Shown here one piece after another: positions 1 to 7,376 of a stretch of DNA of 64,000 bases. The translations under genes and the position numbers were made by a program. Source of the stretch: Rhizobium leucaenae USDA 9039 (GTDB taxonomy: Bacteria > Pseudomonadota > Alphaproteobacteria > Rhizobiales > Rhizobiaceae). The notes under the pieces are model-generated. The model ran no database searches and was not told the DNA's origin. It was given only the letters and a program-made list of their open reading frames with translations. The stretch is taken from the NCBI RefSeq assembly GCF_000426285.1, contig NZ_AUFB01000017.1:1-64000 (forward strand), read 5' to 3'. Numbering within the stretch: position 1 is the first letter of the stretch; every line of letters begins with the position of its first letter.

Positions 1-347
1 AGTCCCGCACCGAGTTGAAGGATCGCTGCCGGTTCGATACCCGCTACTTCATCTCCTCGGCCAGTCTCGACGCAAAGACCGCCGCCCAGGCCGTCCGCGG
101 TCACTGGCTCATCGAAAATGCGCTGCACTGGACGCTCGACGTCGTCTTCCGCGACGACCAATCCCGACTGCGCAAGGGCCATGGTGCCCACAACATGGCC
201 ATCGTCAGACACTTCGCCATCAATCTCGTGCGTGCCGTCGCCGACAAGAAATCCATCAAGCTCCGCAGAAAACGCGCCGGATGGAATACCGAATATCTAC
301 AAACAATCCTCGGAGCGCTCACCCGTTAACCCGGATTCGGTGCCCTG
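1..347 (+). mobile_element. ISAs1-type insertion sequence, right end only
   Basis: The left edge of the window lies inside an insertion sequence. Its transposase ends at 329. Eighteen bases further on the sequence GCCCTG (342-347) occurs, which in reverse complement gives CAGGGC, the kind of start I associate with ISAs1-family terminal repeats. I therefore place the right end near 347. The left end and the target duplication lie outside the window or cannot be tested here. The element sits 12 bases from the 3' end of a small secreted-protein gene. The family call rests on the transposase; the exact end is inference. Confidence 0.6.
3..329 (+). CDS. ISAs1 family transposase, C-terminal fragment
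   Basis: The reading frame is open from the first bases of the window (a TTG at 15 is only an internal alternative start), so this is the C-terminal ~108 residues of a longer protein. The segment HWLIENALHWTLDVVFRDDQ carries the Y/H-W-x-IEN-x-LHW-x-LDV-x-F-x-ED block typical of ISAs1 / H-repeat DDE transposases, whose final catalytic acidic residue is the E of the IEN triplet. The downstream part (KGHGAHNMAIVRHFAINL) also fits the family C-terminus. Function: cut-and-paste transposition of its own element. Whether the element is intact cannot be judged because the N-terminal catalytic part is out of view. Confidence 0.85.
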   Translation, partial: SRTELKDRCRFDTRYFISSASLDAKTAAQAVRGHWLIENALHWTLDVVFRDDQSRLRKGHGAHNMAIVRHFAINLVRAVADKKSIKLRRKRAGWNTEYLQTILGALTR

Positions 348-358
348 GCTACAAACGT

Positions 359-631
359 CTATTTGCTTGCTGGCACCGTGCATCGATACGCTTGCTTTAT
401 GCAGGCGATTTGCGGCGTCGAACATTGCGCTTTGCCGTCGGCAACAGCACAGATCGAACATTGATCGGTAAATTGCTGACAGTGTGGATTGGCTTGCAGG
501 AACTCCCGCATGCTTTCCATGGGGACCGGTGCCGCCTCGATCCTCGTTACGGCATCCGCTGAAAGAGCCGCGGTTGCGCAGAAGGCTGAGAATGCCAGCG
601 AAGAGACCAAACCCAATCCCGTAGATCTCAT
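359..631 (-). CDS. Small secreted cysteine-rich protein
   Basis: This 90-residue protein is not one I can name. Residues 1-25 form a signal peptide (positive start, hydrophobic stretch ending in ALSADA), so the product is probably periplasmic. The mature part has six cysteines (C-x7-C-x2-C pattern, then three more near the C-terminus), suggesting disulphide bonds. The ATG at 631 is supported by AGGGG about seven bases upstream. The stop lies only 12 bases from the proposed end of the ISAs1 element, so the C-terminus could have been altered by insertion. It is transcribed in the same direction as rplM-rpsI but lies beyond their terminator. Confidence 0.7.
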   Translation of the reverse strand: MRSTGLGLVSSLAFSAFCATAALSADAVTRIEAAPVPMESMREFLQANPHCQQFTDQCSICAVADGKAQCSTPQIACIKQAYRCTVPASK

Positions 632-769
632 GTCTGCCCCTGTAGGTTCCCTGTCTCACTAATTGACCATACGATAACAGAGAAAAAAGCGCTGACACAT
701 CTCGATATCGAAGATACGCAAAAGGAGAGCTGACCCAAGCGAGTGCAGTTCTGAAAACTGCCCACAAAC

Positions 770-796
770 AGAAAAAGGCCGGGCGAACCCGGCCTT
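770..796 (-). terminator. Terminator of rplM-rpsI
   Basis: On the minus strand a perfect 9-bp stem AAGGCCGGG / CCCGGCCTT with a TTCG loop is followed by a run of T. It lies 26 bases past the rpsI stop and reads as an intrinsic terminator. Confidence 0.9.
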
Positions 797-821
797 CCAA
801 AATCCGATCTCGGATAAGCGA

Positions 822-1289
822 TTAACGCTTGGAGAACTGGAACGAACGACGTGCCTTTGCACGGCCGTACTTCTTACGTTCGACAACGCGGCTGTCGCGG
901 GTCAGGAAGCCGCCCTTCTTCAGGACCGAGCGCAGGCCCGGCTCGAAGTAGGTCAACGCCTTGGACAGGCCGTGGCGAACGGCACCGGCCTGGCCGGAAA
1001 GACCGCCGCCAGCGACGGTAGCAACGATGTCGAACTGGCCGTCACGGGCAGCAGCGACGATCGGCTGACGGAGGATCATCTGCAGAACCGGACGGGCGAA
1101 GTATGCCGTGTAGTCCTTGCCGTTGACGATGATCTTGCCGGAGCCGGCCTTGACCCAAACGCGGGCGACGGCGTCCTTACGCTTACCGGTCGCGTAGGAA
1201 CGGCCAAGCGAGTCGACCTTGCGGACGTGAACCGGAGCAGCAGCTTCCGATGCCGTGCCGAGATCCTTCAGGGAAGAGAGATCAGCCAT
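822..1289 (-). CDS. rpsI: 30S ribosomal protein S9
   Basis: Protein uS9 of the small ribosomal subunit; its C-terminal tail reaches the P-site tRNA. The 155 residues contain the S9 core (ATGKRKDAVARVW, then GGGLSGQAGAVRHG) and end in the expected basic tail with a final KR dipeptide (FQFSKR). There is an N-terminal extension of about 25 residues relative to E. coli S9, usual in alphaproteobacteria. The ATG lies two bases past the rplM stop, and the AGGAG that serves it lies inside the last codons of rplM, so the two genes are translationally coupled. Transcription comes from the promoter upstream of rplM and ends at the hairpin at 770-796. Confidence 0.98.
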   Translation of the reverse strand: MADLSSLKDLGTASEAAAPVHVRKVDSLGRSYATGKRKDAVARVWVKAGSGKIIVNGKDYTAYFARPVLQMILRQPIVAAARDGQFDIVATVAGGGLSGQAGAVRHGLSKALTYFEPGLRSVLKKGGFLTRDSRVVERKKYGRAKARRSFQFSKR

Positions 1290-1291
1290 TA

Positions 1292-1756
1292 TCAGGCGCT
1301 CCTTACGTTCTTCTTGTTCAGCTTGGCCACGTCGAGAACGACCGGCTGCTGGGCTTCATGGGGATGGTTGGAGCCGGCGTAGACGCGCAGGTTCTTCATC
1401 TGGCGACGGCCGAGCGGGCCGCGCGGAACCATGCGTTCGACAGCCTTCTCGAGAACGCGCTCCGGGAAGCGGCCTTCGATGATCTGGCGAGCGGTGCGCT
1501 CCTTGATGCCGCCGGCATAACCGGTGTGCCAGTAGTAAACCTTGTCTTCGTACTTCTTGCCGGTGAAGACGACCTTGTCGGCATTGATGACGATGACGTT
1601 GTCACCGTCGTCGACGTGCGGCGTGAAGGTAGCCTTATGCTTGCCGCGCAGACGCATTGCGATGATAGAAGCGAGACGGCCAACGACGAGCCCTTCGGCG
1701 TCGATGAGAACCCACTTCTTCTCCACCTCTGCAGGCTTCTGGGAGAAGGTAGCCAT
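1292..1756 (-). CDS. rplM: 50S ribosomal protein L13
   Basis: Protein uL13, an early assembly protein of the large subunit. The 154 residues hold the L13 landmarks: WVLIDAEGLVVGRLAS, the GDNVIVINADKV strand, the YYWHTGYAGG motif, and MVPRGPLGRRQMKNLRVY. I start at the ATG at 1756, preceded by AGAGAG, and not at the 13-codon-longer frame, because MATFSQKP is the usual start and the longer frame runs into a structured leader. First gene of the rplM-rpsI operon. In E. coli L13 represses its own operon; the leader described below could serve that purpose here, but that is inference. Confidence 0.98.
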   Translation of the reverse strand: MATFSQKPAEVEKKWVLIDAEGLVVGRLASIIAMRLRGKHKATFTPHVDDGDNVIVINADKVVFTGKKYEDKVYYWHTGYAGGIKERTARQIIEGRFPERVLEKAVERMVPRGPLGRRQMKNLRVYAGSNHPHEAQQPVVLDVAKLNKKNVRSA

Positions 1757-1872
1757 GTTGAATACTCTCTTTTGGATCCCCGAGCCCGAAGGCATCAGGG
1801 CGTTTCTTGTTGCTTGGTTTGGCGAGCGAAACGCCCACCAAAAAGAAAGCAGCCCAGAAAGGCTGCGATCTG
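1757..1872 (-). promoter_or_regulatory. Structured 5' leader of rplM-rpsI, attenuator-like
   Basis: Between the predicted start of transcription (~1872) and the rplM start codon lie about 115 untranslated bases with two perfect hairpins. Read on the minus strand, the first is GCAGCC / GGCTGC (1849-1866), followed by TTTCTTTTT, which resembles an intrinsic terminator. The second has a 9-bp stem, GGGCGTTTC / GAAACGCCC (1798-1806 with 1828-1836). Such a layout fits premature termination or autoregulation by a ribosomal protein. The structure is seen directly; the regulatory role is inferred. Confidence 0.5.
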
Positions 1873-1878
1873 GGGCGG

Positions 1879-1907
1879 CTTATAAAGGGAATGGGTGAGG
1901 AGGTCAA
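1879..1907 (-). promoter_or_regulatory. Sigma-70-type promoter of rplM-rpsI
   Basis: Minus-strand TTGACC (-35, 1902-1907), exactly 17 bases, then TATAAG (-10, 1879-1884). It is a near-consensus housekeeping promoter, as expected for a ribosomal protein operon, and places the transcript start near 1872. Confidence 0.75.
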
Positions 1908-1994
1908 TAAGAGCAGATTTTGCAGTCTGAAAAATTCATAATGAAAATCAATAGGTTAAATATGCGGTATTCTGATACCCCATATTTCTTGTCC

Positions 1995-2831
1995 CTAAGC
2001 CAGTCTCAGAACCAATACGCCCCCTGCAATAATGGCACCGGCCACATAGCGCCAGATGCTCGATCGCTCCTTCAGGATGACCACCGAAATCACCAGTGCG
2101 AACAGGATCGATGTTTCGCGCAACGCCGCCACCATGGCGACGGGTGCCTTCGTCATCGCCCACAATGCCAGGCCGTAGGATGTCAGCGAACCGCCGCCGC
2201 CGATCAGGCCACGCCACCAATTGTAGCGCACGTGGGCGGCGACAACGGAGACGCCGCGCCGCGAGATCGCCCAGGCAAACAACAGGACCGGCGGCAGGAG
2301 CGACATCCACAGCGTATAGGATATGGAATTGCCGGAAAGGCGGGCACCGATGCCATCGACATAGGTATAGGTGGCGATGACCACCGCATTCGACAAAGCA
2401 AGCATGATGGCCTGCCGGCCACCTTTTCGGGCTTCGAAGGCAAGCGTCAATATTCCGGCGCAGATCGTCATCGTGCCGAGCAGCGCGCCACCGGACAGCT
2501 CCTCCCGGAGGATGAAACCGCTGGTCGCCACGATGATCAGCGGCGCCACCCCGCGCATCAGCGGATAGACGAGACCGATGTCGCCGGCACGATAGGCCGC
2601 GGCCACCAATTGAAAATAAGCGAACTGCAGGATTGCCGACGCGCCGATGAACGGCCACGCGGCCGAAGCCGGCAATGGAAGAAACGACAAAAAGGGCAGG
2701 GCAGTTACCGCGCCCCCGGCCGCAACCATGGCAGCGTCCAGCGACTTGTCCTTTCCGGCCTTGATGATGGCGTTCCACGTTGCGTGCAACAGCGCGCCGA
2801 AGAGAACGAGAACGATAACGTCAGCGGACAA
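1995..2831 (-). CDS. EamA/DMT family inner-membrane transporter
   Basis: A 278-residue protein made of about ten hydrophobic segments in two similar halves, the pattern of drug/metabolite-transporter (EamA) permeases. Typical signs are LHATWNAIIK at the N-terminus, the PLMRGVAPLI segment in the first half, and the second-half repeat ending in ILKERSSIWRYVAGAIIAGGV. The substrate cannot be read from sequence. The start codon appears to be TTG at 2831 with GAGG about 7 bases upstream; the first membrane segment begins almost at once, so a later start would cut into it. It is a single gene with no obvious operon partner. Confidence 0.85.
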   Translation of the reverse strand: MSADVIVLVLFGALLHATWNAIIKAGKDKSLDAAMVAAGGAVTALPFLSFLPLPASAAWPFIGASAILQFAYFQLVAAAYRAGDIGLVYPLMRGVAPLIIVATSGFILREELSGGALLGTMTICAGILTLAFEARKGGRQAIMLALSNAVVIATYTYVDGIGARLSGNSISYTLWMSLLPPVLLFAWAISRRGVSVVAAHVRYNWWRGLIGGGGSLTSYGLALWAMTKAPVAMVAALRETSILFALVISVVILKERSSIWRYVAGAIIAGGVLVLRLA

Positions 2832-3302
2832 AGAGAACCTCGAGATTGCGCGGCAACCAGCAAAGATTTGACGATTTGTCGGTATGCAGGTGTCATTTGA
2901 TCCTCAATGCATCAAAAAGCAACAAAATGTGTGGGTTTCTATGCTTCTGGCGGTCCTTTCCCTCAATAAATCCCATGGAAAAGCGCGGTTGTGCGTTCTT
3001 TGTTTGTTCTATTTATTCGCGCAACCATGAGATGTTTCTAATTTATAGGGGAATGAAGCGAGAACAAAAATTGCATGCCGGGTGAACGCATGCCTAAGGT
3101 TATTTCGATAACATCCAAAGCGCTGTGAGGGTGTTATCATAGTATCATTGACCAAGATGGAGATTGTCGCTGAAAGAATAGCGGATTTCCATTCGCCCAA
3201 AGCAGTTGCGGGCGCAAAAATTACTCTGTGTCGCAAATGGAGGGTTCTGACGGGCTGAGCCACATCTCGCTTGAAGGAAGGATAACTTGGCTTGCCGCGC
3301 TG
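2832..3302. other. Intergenic stretch without a recognised gene
   Basis: About 470 bases between the transporter start and the stop of the next minus-strand gene. It is more AT-rich than its surroundings. Short frames here lack ribosome binding sites and family resemblance. The only small structure I see is a 5-bp hairpin GTTAT-TTCG-ATAAC at 3099-3112 with a UUCG tetraloop. The transporter promoter must lie in the left part but I cannot place it. Confidence 0.4.
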
Positions 3303-3632
3303 CTATCGATGCGGGATAAGCAAATCGTCGTCATCGAAATCGGTCGATGGCCGGCAGGTATAGACGGGACAGTTGGGTCTGTCCTTGGTCGGCATATAAT
3401 CCTGATAGGCATAATAGCCGGGATCGCAGGCATTGCTGTCGGAGACAACGCGATCGTAAAGTGTCATATTGCGCACCCTGGCGGACGGATAGCGCATGAT
3501 GACAGCCCGCTCGCGGTCAATGATCGCCCTGGCCTGGCCACAGGTGAAGGACATGGAATTGTAGCGCGAGATCGCCAGCGCCGGGGTAGCGGCGGAGGCG
3601 ATCAGCAGGCTCAGCAGGACGATTTTTTTCAC
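3303..3632 (-). CDS. Small secreted protein of unknown function
   Basis: About 109 residues starting at a GTG (3632), chosen because it immediately precedes KKIVLLSLLIASAATPALA, a clear signal peptide, and has GAGGA about ten bases upstream; the longer in-frame ORF adds 40 residues with no such logic. The mature part of about 90 residues has four cysteines (FTCGQA, SNACDPG, PNCPVYTC) and a run of aspartates near the C-terminus. The FTCGQA-x-I-x-x-RGAV-like start resembles small rhizobial secreted proteins of unknown role. Probably periplasmic. Faces the divergent CoA-binding gene. Confidence 0.7.
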   Translation of the reverse strand: MKKIVLLSLLIASAATPALAISRYNSMSFTCGQARAIIDRERAVIMRYPSARVRNMTLYDRVVSDSNACDPGYYAYQDYMPTKDRPNCPVYTCRPSTDFDDDDLLIPHR

Positions 3633-3743
3633 CGGAGCAATCCTCGCTGAAATTGTTATAATGCTTATATATACGCGAAAGCCGCGGCCGTGGTTTCCGG
3701 ATTTGTGGCAAAACGCAAGTGTGATCCAAGGGGAGGCTCCGTG

Positions 3744-4172
3744 ATGAACCATGACCGTTATGAGGATTCTTATATCGCCGATATCCTTTTATCCGTGCGG
3801 ACCATCGCGCTTGTCGGCGCATCGCCCAATCCCGCGCGTCCAAGCAACGGCGTCATGGCTTATCTGATGGCGCGAGGCTATCGCGTCATTCCCGTCAATC
3901 CCGGACAGGCCGGCAAGGAGATCCTCGGACAGTGGGTTTTTGGTCATCTGGCCGATATTCCCGAGCCGGTAGACATGGTCGACGTCTTCCGTGCGCCGGA
4001 ATATCTGCGGTCGGTGGTCGAGGAGACGATCATGATCGAGCCGCGGCCCCCGGTGATCTGGGGCCAGCTCGGCGTGCGGGACGATGCCGCCGCTGCGAGA
4101 GCGGAAGCAGCCGGCGTCAAGGTCGTCATGGATCGCTGCCCGGCCATCGAATATCCGCGGCTGGTCGCCTGA
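3744..4172 (+). CDS. CoA-binding domain protein (YccU-like)
   Basis: A 142-residue single-domain Rossmann-fold protein. The motif TIALVGASPNPARPSNGVM with the following RGYRVIPVNPG is the nucleotide/CoA-binding signature of the CoA_binding_2 family (E. coli YccU). Late residues VVMDRCPAIEYPRL match the family's end. Its exact role is unknown; related domains occur in succinyl-CoA synthetase and protein acetyltransferases, but this protein has only the binding domain. I start at the ATG at 3744, seven bases after GGGAGG; a GTG directly before it and an ATG-less upstream extension are less likely. Confidence 0.85.
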   Translation: MNHDRYEDSYIADILLSVRTIALVGASPNPARPSNGVMAYLMARGYRVIPVNPGQAGKEILGQWVFGHLADIPEPVDMVDVFRAPEYLRSVVEETIMIEPRPPVIWGQLGVRDDAAAARAEAAGVKVVMDRCPAIEYPRLVA

Positions 4173-4271
4173 CGCCGGCAGGCGCCGTCGACTGCGAAAA
4201 ACTTGACATGCGATATCGCTGAACGATGGCAGGTTTTTCCCTCCGGCGGAAAAGCTCGGCAAAGTTCGCGG

Positions 4272-4299
4272 TTAACTTTCAAGCCTGAGACGTTATGAT
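4272..4299 (+). promoter_or_regulatory. Candidate promoter of the sulfhydrylase gene
   Basis: TTAACT (4272-4277), 16 bases, TATGAT (4294-4299). The -10 is good and the -35 weak. The placement 34 bases before the start codon is reasonable; the call is tentative. Confidence 0.35.
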
Positions 4300-4332
4300 C
4301 CTCCCGTTACAACAGGGGCGGGAGAAGAGAGT

Positions 4333-5616
4333 ATGGCGACGAACAATCCGGGTTTCGACACGCTGGCGATCCATGCAGGCGCGCAGCCGGACCCGACGAC
4401 GGGCGCCCGTGCGACGCCGATCTATCAGACGACCTCCTTCGTCTTTCAGGATGCGGACCACGCCGCCGCGCTCTTCGGGCTGCAGCAGTTCGGCAATATC
4501 TACACGCGCATCATGAACCCGACCCAGGCCGTCCTCGAGGAGCGGGTGGCCGCACTCGAAGGCGGCACGGCGGGCCTTGCCGTCGCTTCCGGCCACGCCG
4601 CCCAGATGATCGTTTTTCACACCATCATGCAGCCCGGCGACAATTTCGTCGCCGCCAGGCGGCTCTACGGCGGCTCGATCAACCAGTTCGGTCATTCCTT
4701 CCAGAATTTCGACTGGCATGTGCGCTGGGCCGATCCCGCCGATCCGGCTTCGTTCGAGGCTGAGATCGACAGCCGTACCCGCGGCATCTTCATCGAAAGC
4801 CTCGCCAATCCCGGCGGCACCTTCGTCGACATCGAGGCGATCGCCGCCGTTGCCCGCAGGCATGGCCTGCCGCTAATCGTCGATAACACCATGGCCACTC
4901 CCTATCTCATCCGGCCGCTCGAACATGGCGCTGACATCGTCGTGCATTCGCTGACCAAATTCATCGGCGGCCACGGCAATTCCATGGGCGGCATGATCGT
5001 CGACGGCGGCACCTTCGACTGGTCTGCTTCAGGCAATTATCCGATGCTGTCGACGCCGAGGCCGGAATATAACGGCATCGTGCTGCACGCGAGCTTCGGC
5101 AATTTCGCCTTCGCCATAGCCTGCCGTGTCCTCGGCCTGCGCGATCTCGGTCCCGCCATTTCCCCTTTCAATGCCTTCCTGCTTCTCACAGGCATCGAGA
5201 CCCTGCCGCTGCGCATGCAGCGCCATTGCGACAATGCAATCGCCGTCGCCCGCTGGCTGAAACAGCAGGATAAAGTGGCCTGGGTGAACTATGCCGGTCT
5301 TGAGGACGACCCGAACCATGCGCTGCAACAGCGCTATTCGCCCAAAGGTGCGGGGTCCGTCTTCACATTCGGTTTGAAGGGCGGCTATGAAGCGGGCAAG
5401 GGCTTGGTGGAAGGCCTCGAGCTCTTTTCCCATCTTGCTAATATCGGCGATACGCGCTCGCTTGTCATCCACCCCGCCTCGACGACGCACAAACAGCTCA
5501 GCGACGAGCAGAAAATCGCCGCCGGCGCCGGTCCCGATGTCGTGCGCCTGTCGATCGGCATCGAGGATGTCAAGGACATCATCGCCGACCTAGAACAGGC
5601 GCTGGCGAAGGTATGA
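4333..5616 (+). CDS. metY: O-acetylhomoserine sulfhydrylase (aminocarboxypropyltransferase)
   Basis: A PLP enzyme of the Cys/Met metabolism family that makes homocysteine from O-acetylhomoserine and sulfide, a direct-sulfhydrylation step of methionine synthesis in the cytoplasm. The 427 residues match the MetY branch: FDTLAIHAG at the start, the ATPIYQTTSFVF segment, the GNIYTRIMNPT active-site loop, IVDNTMATP with the aspartate (D184) that holds the pyridine nitrogen, and HSLTKFIGGHG with PLP lysine K209. The start ATG at 4333 is preceded by GGGAGAAGAGAG. I looked for a SAM-II riboswitch upstream and did not find it. The next gene, a cupin, follows 34 bases later in the same direction. Confidence 0.9.
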   Translation: MATNNPGFDTLAIHAGAQPDPTTGARATPIYQTTSFVFQDADHAAALFGLQQFGNIYTRIMNPTQAVLEERVAALEGGTAGLAVASGHAAQMIVFHTIMQPGDNFVAARRLYGGSINQFGHSFQNFDWHVRWADPADPASFEAEIDSRTRGIFIESLANPGGTFVDIEAIAAVARRHGLPLIVDNTMATPYLIRPLEHGADIVVHSLTKFIGGHGNSMGGMIVDGGTFDWSASGNYPMLSTPRPEYNGIVLHASFGNFAFAIACRVLGLRDLGPAISPFNAFLLLTGIETLPLRMQRHCDNAIAVARWLKQQDKVAWVNYAGLEDDPNHALQQRYSPKGAGSVFTFGLKGGYEAGKGLVEGLELFSHLANIGDTRSLVIHPASTTHKQLSDEQKIAAGAGPDVVRLSIGIEDVKDIIADLEQALAKV

Positions 5617-5650
5617 CACGAGGGCGTTTCCGGATGGGGACGGGGGAATT

Positions 5651-5995
5651 ATGACAATGTATTTACGATTGGACACCGAGGGGATCGAGCCGGAAGCCGG
5701 CGCTCCCGCTGACGATCGCATCCTTTCCGGCGCGCCGGAGTTCCGGACCTGGAATGTCGAGGAAGCCGATGGCGGCCTCTATGCCGGCATATGGGAGGCG
5801 ACGCCTGGCAAATGGCAAATCGTCTATGACGAGTGGGAGTATTTCCATATCCTTTCGGGCTATTCGGTGGTAACCGCCGAAAACGGCGAGACTTTTCATC
5901 TGCGTGCCGGCGATCGGATGATTCTGAGACCCGGCTTCAAAGGGACGTGGGAAGTCATTGAAACGACTCGAAAGGATTATGTGATCCGCCTTTGA
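5651..5995 (+). CDS. Cupin domain protein (Cupin_3/DUF861 type)
   Basis: A 114-residue single-cupin protein. The first half carries GLYAGIWEATPGKWQI and the second RAGDRMILRPGFKGTWEV, the WxxxPGxW / PG(F)xGxW pattern of the Cupin_3 (DUF861, EutQ-like) group, a small beta-barrel fold. These proteins lack the full metal-binding histidine set of dioxygenase cupins, and their function is mostly unknown. ATG at 5651 follows GGGG; another ATG two codons later is possible. It may be cotranscribed with metY. Confidence 0.75.
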   Translation: MTMYLRLDTEGIEPEAGAPADDRILSGAPEFRTWNVEEADGGLYAGIWEATPGKWQIVYDEWEYFHILSGYSVVTAENGETFHLRAGDRMILRPGFKGTWEVIETTRKDYVIRL

Positions 5996-6126
5996 AGGCC
6001 GTGCGGATTCCACCGCAAAACCGATCGGTTCAAACCCGAAAGGTCGGCGCCATTGGATCCAGACAGGCATTCGCGGCAGAGCCAGCGCAATCAGCCATTC
6101 CCATTGCTGTAAGTTGTGTCACTGGC

Positions 6127-6155
6127 CTTTCACCAAACTGTCATCAAACTGAAAC
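6127..6155 (+). promoter_or_regulatory. Pho box (PhoB-binding repeats) upstream of pstS
   Basis: Three 7-base units spaced by the same 4 bases: CTTTCAC-CAAA-CTGTCAT-CAAA-CTGAAAC (6127-6133, 6138-6144, 6149-6155). The middle unit is the exact PhoB half-site; the others are close. Eleven-base periodicity is what PhoB needs. TTAGAG at 6165-6170 is a plausible -10, about ten bases past the last unit. Expression of the downstream operon under phosphate limitation follows from known PhoB biology. Confidence 0.8.
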
Positions 6156-6275
6156 ACTGCGAGATTAGAGCCATCACTGTCGCCAGGGGACTGAAGTGGG
6201 GTTGTGAACCGATGGGGCGCTCCACGCAATCTCCTGCTCGCCATTCATTCATCACTTGAGGAAGTGAGTTCAATC

Positions 6276-7301
6276 ATGTTGAATCAGAAATTTCGTTCGC
6301 TTTGCCTGACTGCAGGCTTCATCGCGGCTATGGCCGTTTCGGCCTCGGCTGCCGACATCACGGGCGCCGGCTCGAGCTTCATCGCTCCGGTTCTGTCCAA
6401 GTGGGCCGAAGGCTACAAGGCTGCGACGAACAATGTCGTCAACTACCAGTCGGTTGGTTCGGGCGCTGGCATCAAGCAGCTCCTCGACAAGACCATCGTA
6501 TTCGGCGCTTCGGACAAGCCGATGAGCGACGCTGACCTCGAGAAGAACGGCATTGCCCAGTTCCCGATGATCTCCGGCGGCATCGTCGTTTCCTATAACA
6601 TTGAAGGCGTAAAGCCGGGCGAACTCGTTCTCGACGGCAAGACGCTGGCTGACATCTTCCTCGGCAAGGTCGCCAAGTGGGACGACGCGGCCATCAAGGC
6701 CCTCAATCCCGAACTGAAGCTGCCTTCCACGGCAATCTCCGTCGTTTATCGCGCCGATAGCTCGGGCACGACCTTCAACTTCACCGATTACCTGTCGAAG
6801 GTTTCGCCGGAGTGGAAGGAAAAGGTTGGTTCGAACACGGCAGTTGAATGGCCGGTCGGCTTCGGCGCCAAGGGTTCCGAAGGCGTTTCCACCACCGTCA
6901 ACCAGACCGCTGGTTCGATCTCCTACGTTGAATATTCCTACGTCGTCGCCAACCACATCGGTTTCGCGAAGATGAAGAATGCTGCCGGCAAGGTTATCGA
7001 GCCGAGCCTCGACACCTTCAAGGCTGCTGCTTCCAACGCCGATTGGGCCCATGCCAAGAACTTCAACCTGATCATCACCAATCAGCCGGGCGAAAAGAGC
7101 TGGCCGATTGCAGCTTCGACCTGGGTTATGCTCTACAAGAAGCCGGCCGATGCTGCTAAGAACGAAGAAGCTCTGAAGTTCTTCAAGTGGGCCTATCAGA
7201 ACGGTCAGAAGGACGCGACCGCTCTGTCCTATCTGGCGGTTCCGGAGACTGTTGCCGCTGTTGTCGAAGAGTCCTGGAAGAAGGACTTCGGCACGAAGTA
7301 A
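6276..7301 (+). CDS. pstS: Phosphate ABC transporter, periplasmic phosphate-binding protein
   Basis: Captures inorganic phosphate in the periplasm and delivers it to PstCA. The 341 residues begin with a signal peptide (residues 1-25, cleavage after ASA, mature ADITGAGSSF). Phosphate-contact segments are visible: GAGSSF, SVGSGAGIKQL, the GASDKPMSDAD segment and RADSSGTTFNFTDYL. I start at ATG 6276 because it has GAGGAAGTGAG upstream and gives a normal signal peptide; the frame extends 24 codons further 5' without reason. Preceded by a triple Pho box and followed by pstCAB. Confidence 0.95.
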   Translation: MLNQKFRSLCLTAGFIAAMAVSASAADITGAGSSFIAPVLSKWAEGYKAATNNVVNYQSVGSGAGIKQLLDKTIVFGASDKPMSDADLEKNGIAQFPMISGGIVVSYNIEGVKPGELVLDGKTLADIFLGKVAKWDDAAIKALNPELKLPSTAISVVYRADSSGTTFNFTDYLSKVSPEWKEKVGSNTAVEWPVGFGAKGSEGVSTTVNQTAGSISYVEYSYVVANHIGFAKMKNAAGKVIEPSLDTFKAAASNADWAHAKNFNLIITNQPGEKSWPIAASTWVMLYKKPADAAKNEEALKFFKWAYQNGQKDATALSYLAVPETVAAVVEESWKKDFGTK

Positions 7302-7323
7302 TTTGTGCTGGCTGAGAAGTTGC

Positions 7324-7350
7324 GGCGGACAGGGTATGGCCCTGTCCGCC
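7324..7350 (+). terminator. Intercistronic stem-loop between pstS and pstC
   Basis: Perfect 11-bp stem GGCGGACAGGG / CCCTGTCCGCC with loop TATGG, followed by TTTCG. It is weak as a terminator (only three T) but well placed to stop part of the transcripts or protect the pstS 3' end, giving more binding protein than permease. Structure seen; effect inferred. Confidence 0.6.
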
Positions 7351-7376
7351 TTTCGTCACAGGACAAGGGGAAATCG

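Noticed and set aside
1920..2900. 326-residue plus-strand frame
   Set aside because: Antisense shadow of the DMT transporter; composition dominated by Arg, Gln, Asp and His, no membrane or domain features.
2846..3085. 79-residue frame in the gap after the DMT transporter
   Set aside because: No ribosome site, mixed composition, AT-rich non-coding character.
4173..4332. SAM-II riboswitch upstream of the sulfhydrylase gene
   Set aside because: Alphaproteobacterial met genes often have one. I looked for its conserved pseudoknot parts (GTGGTGATTTG-like and CTTGCAGCCACGTTAA-like segments) and found none.
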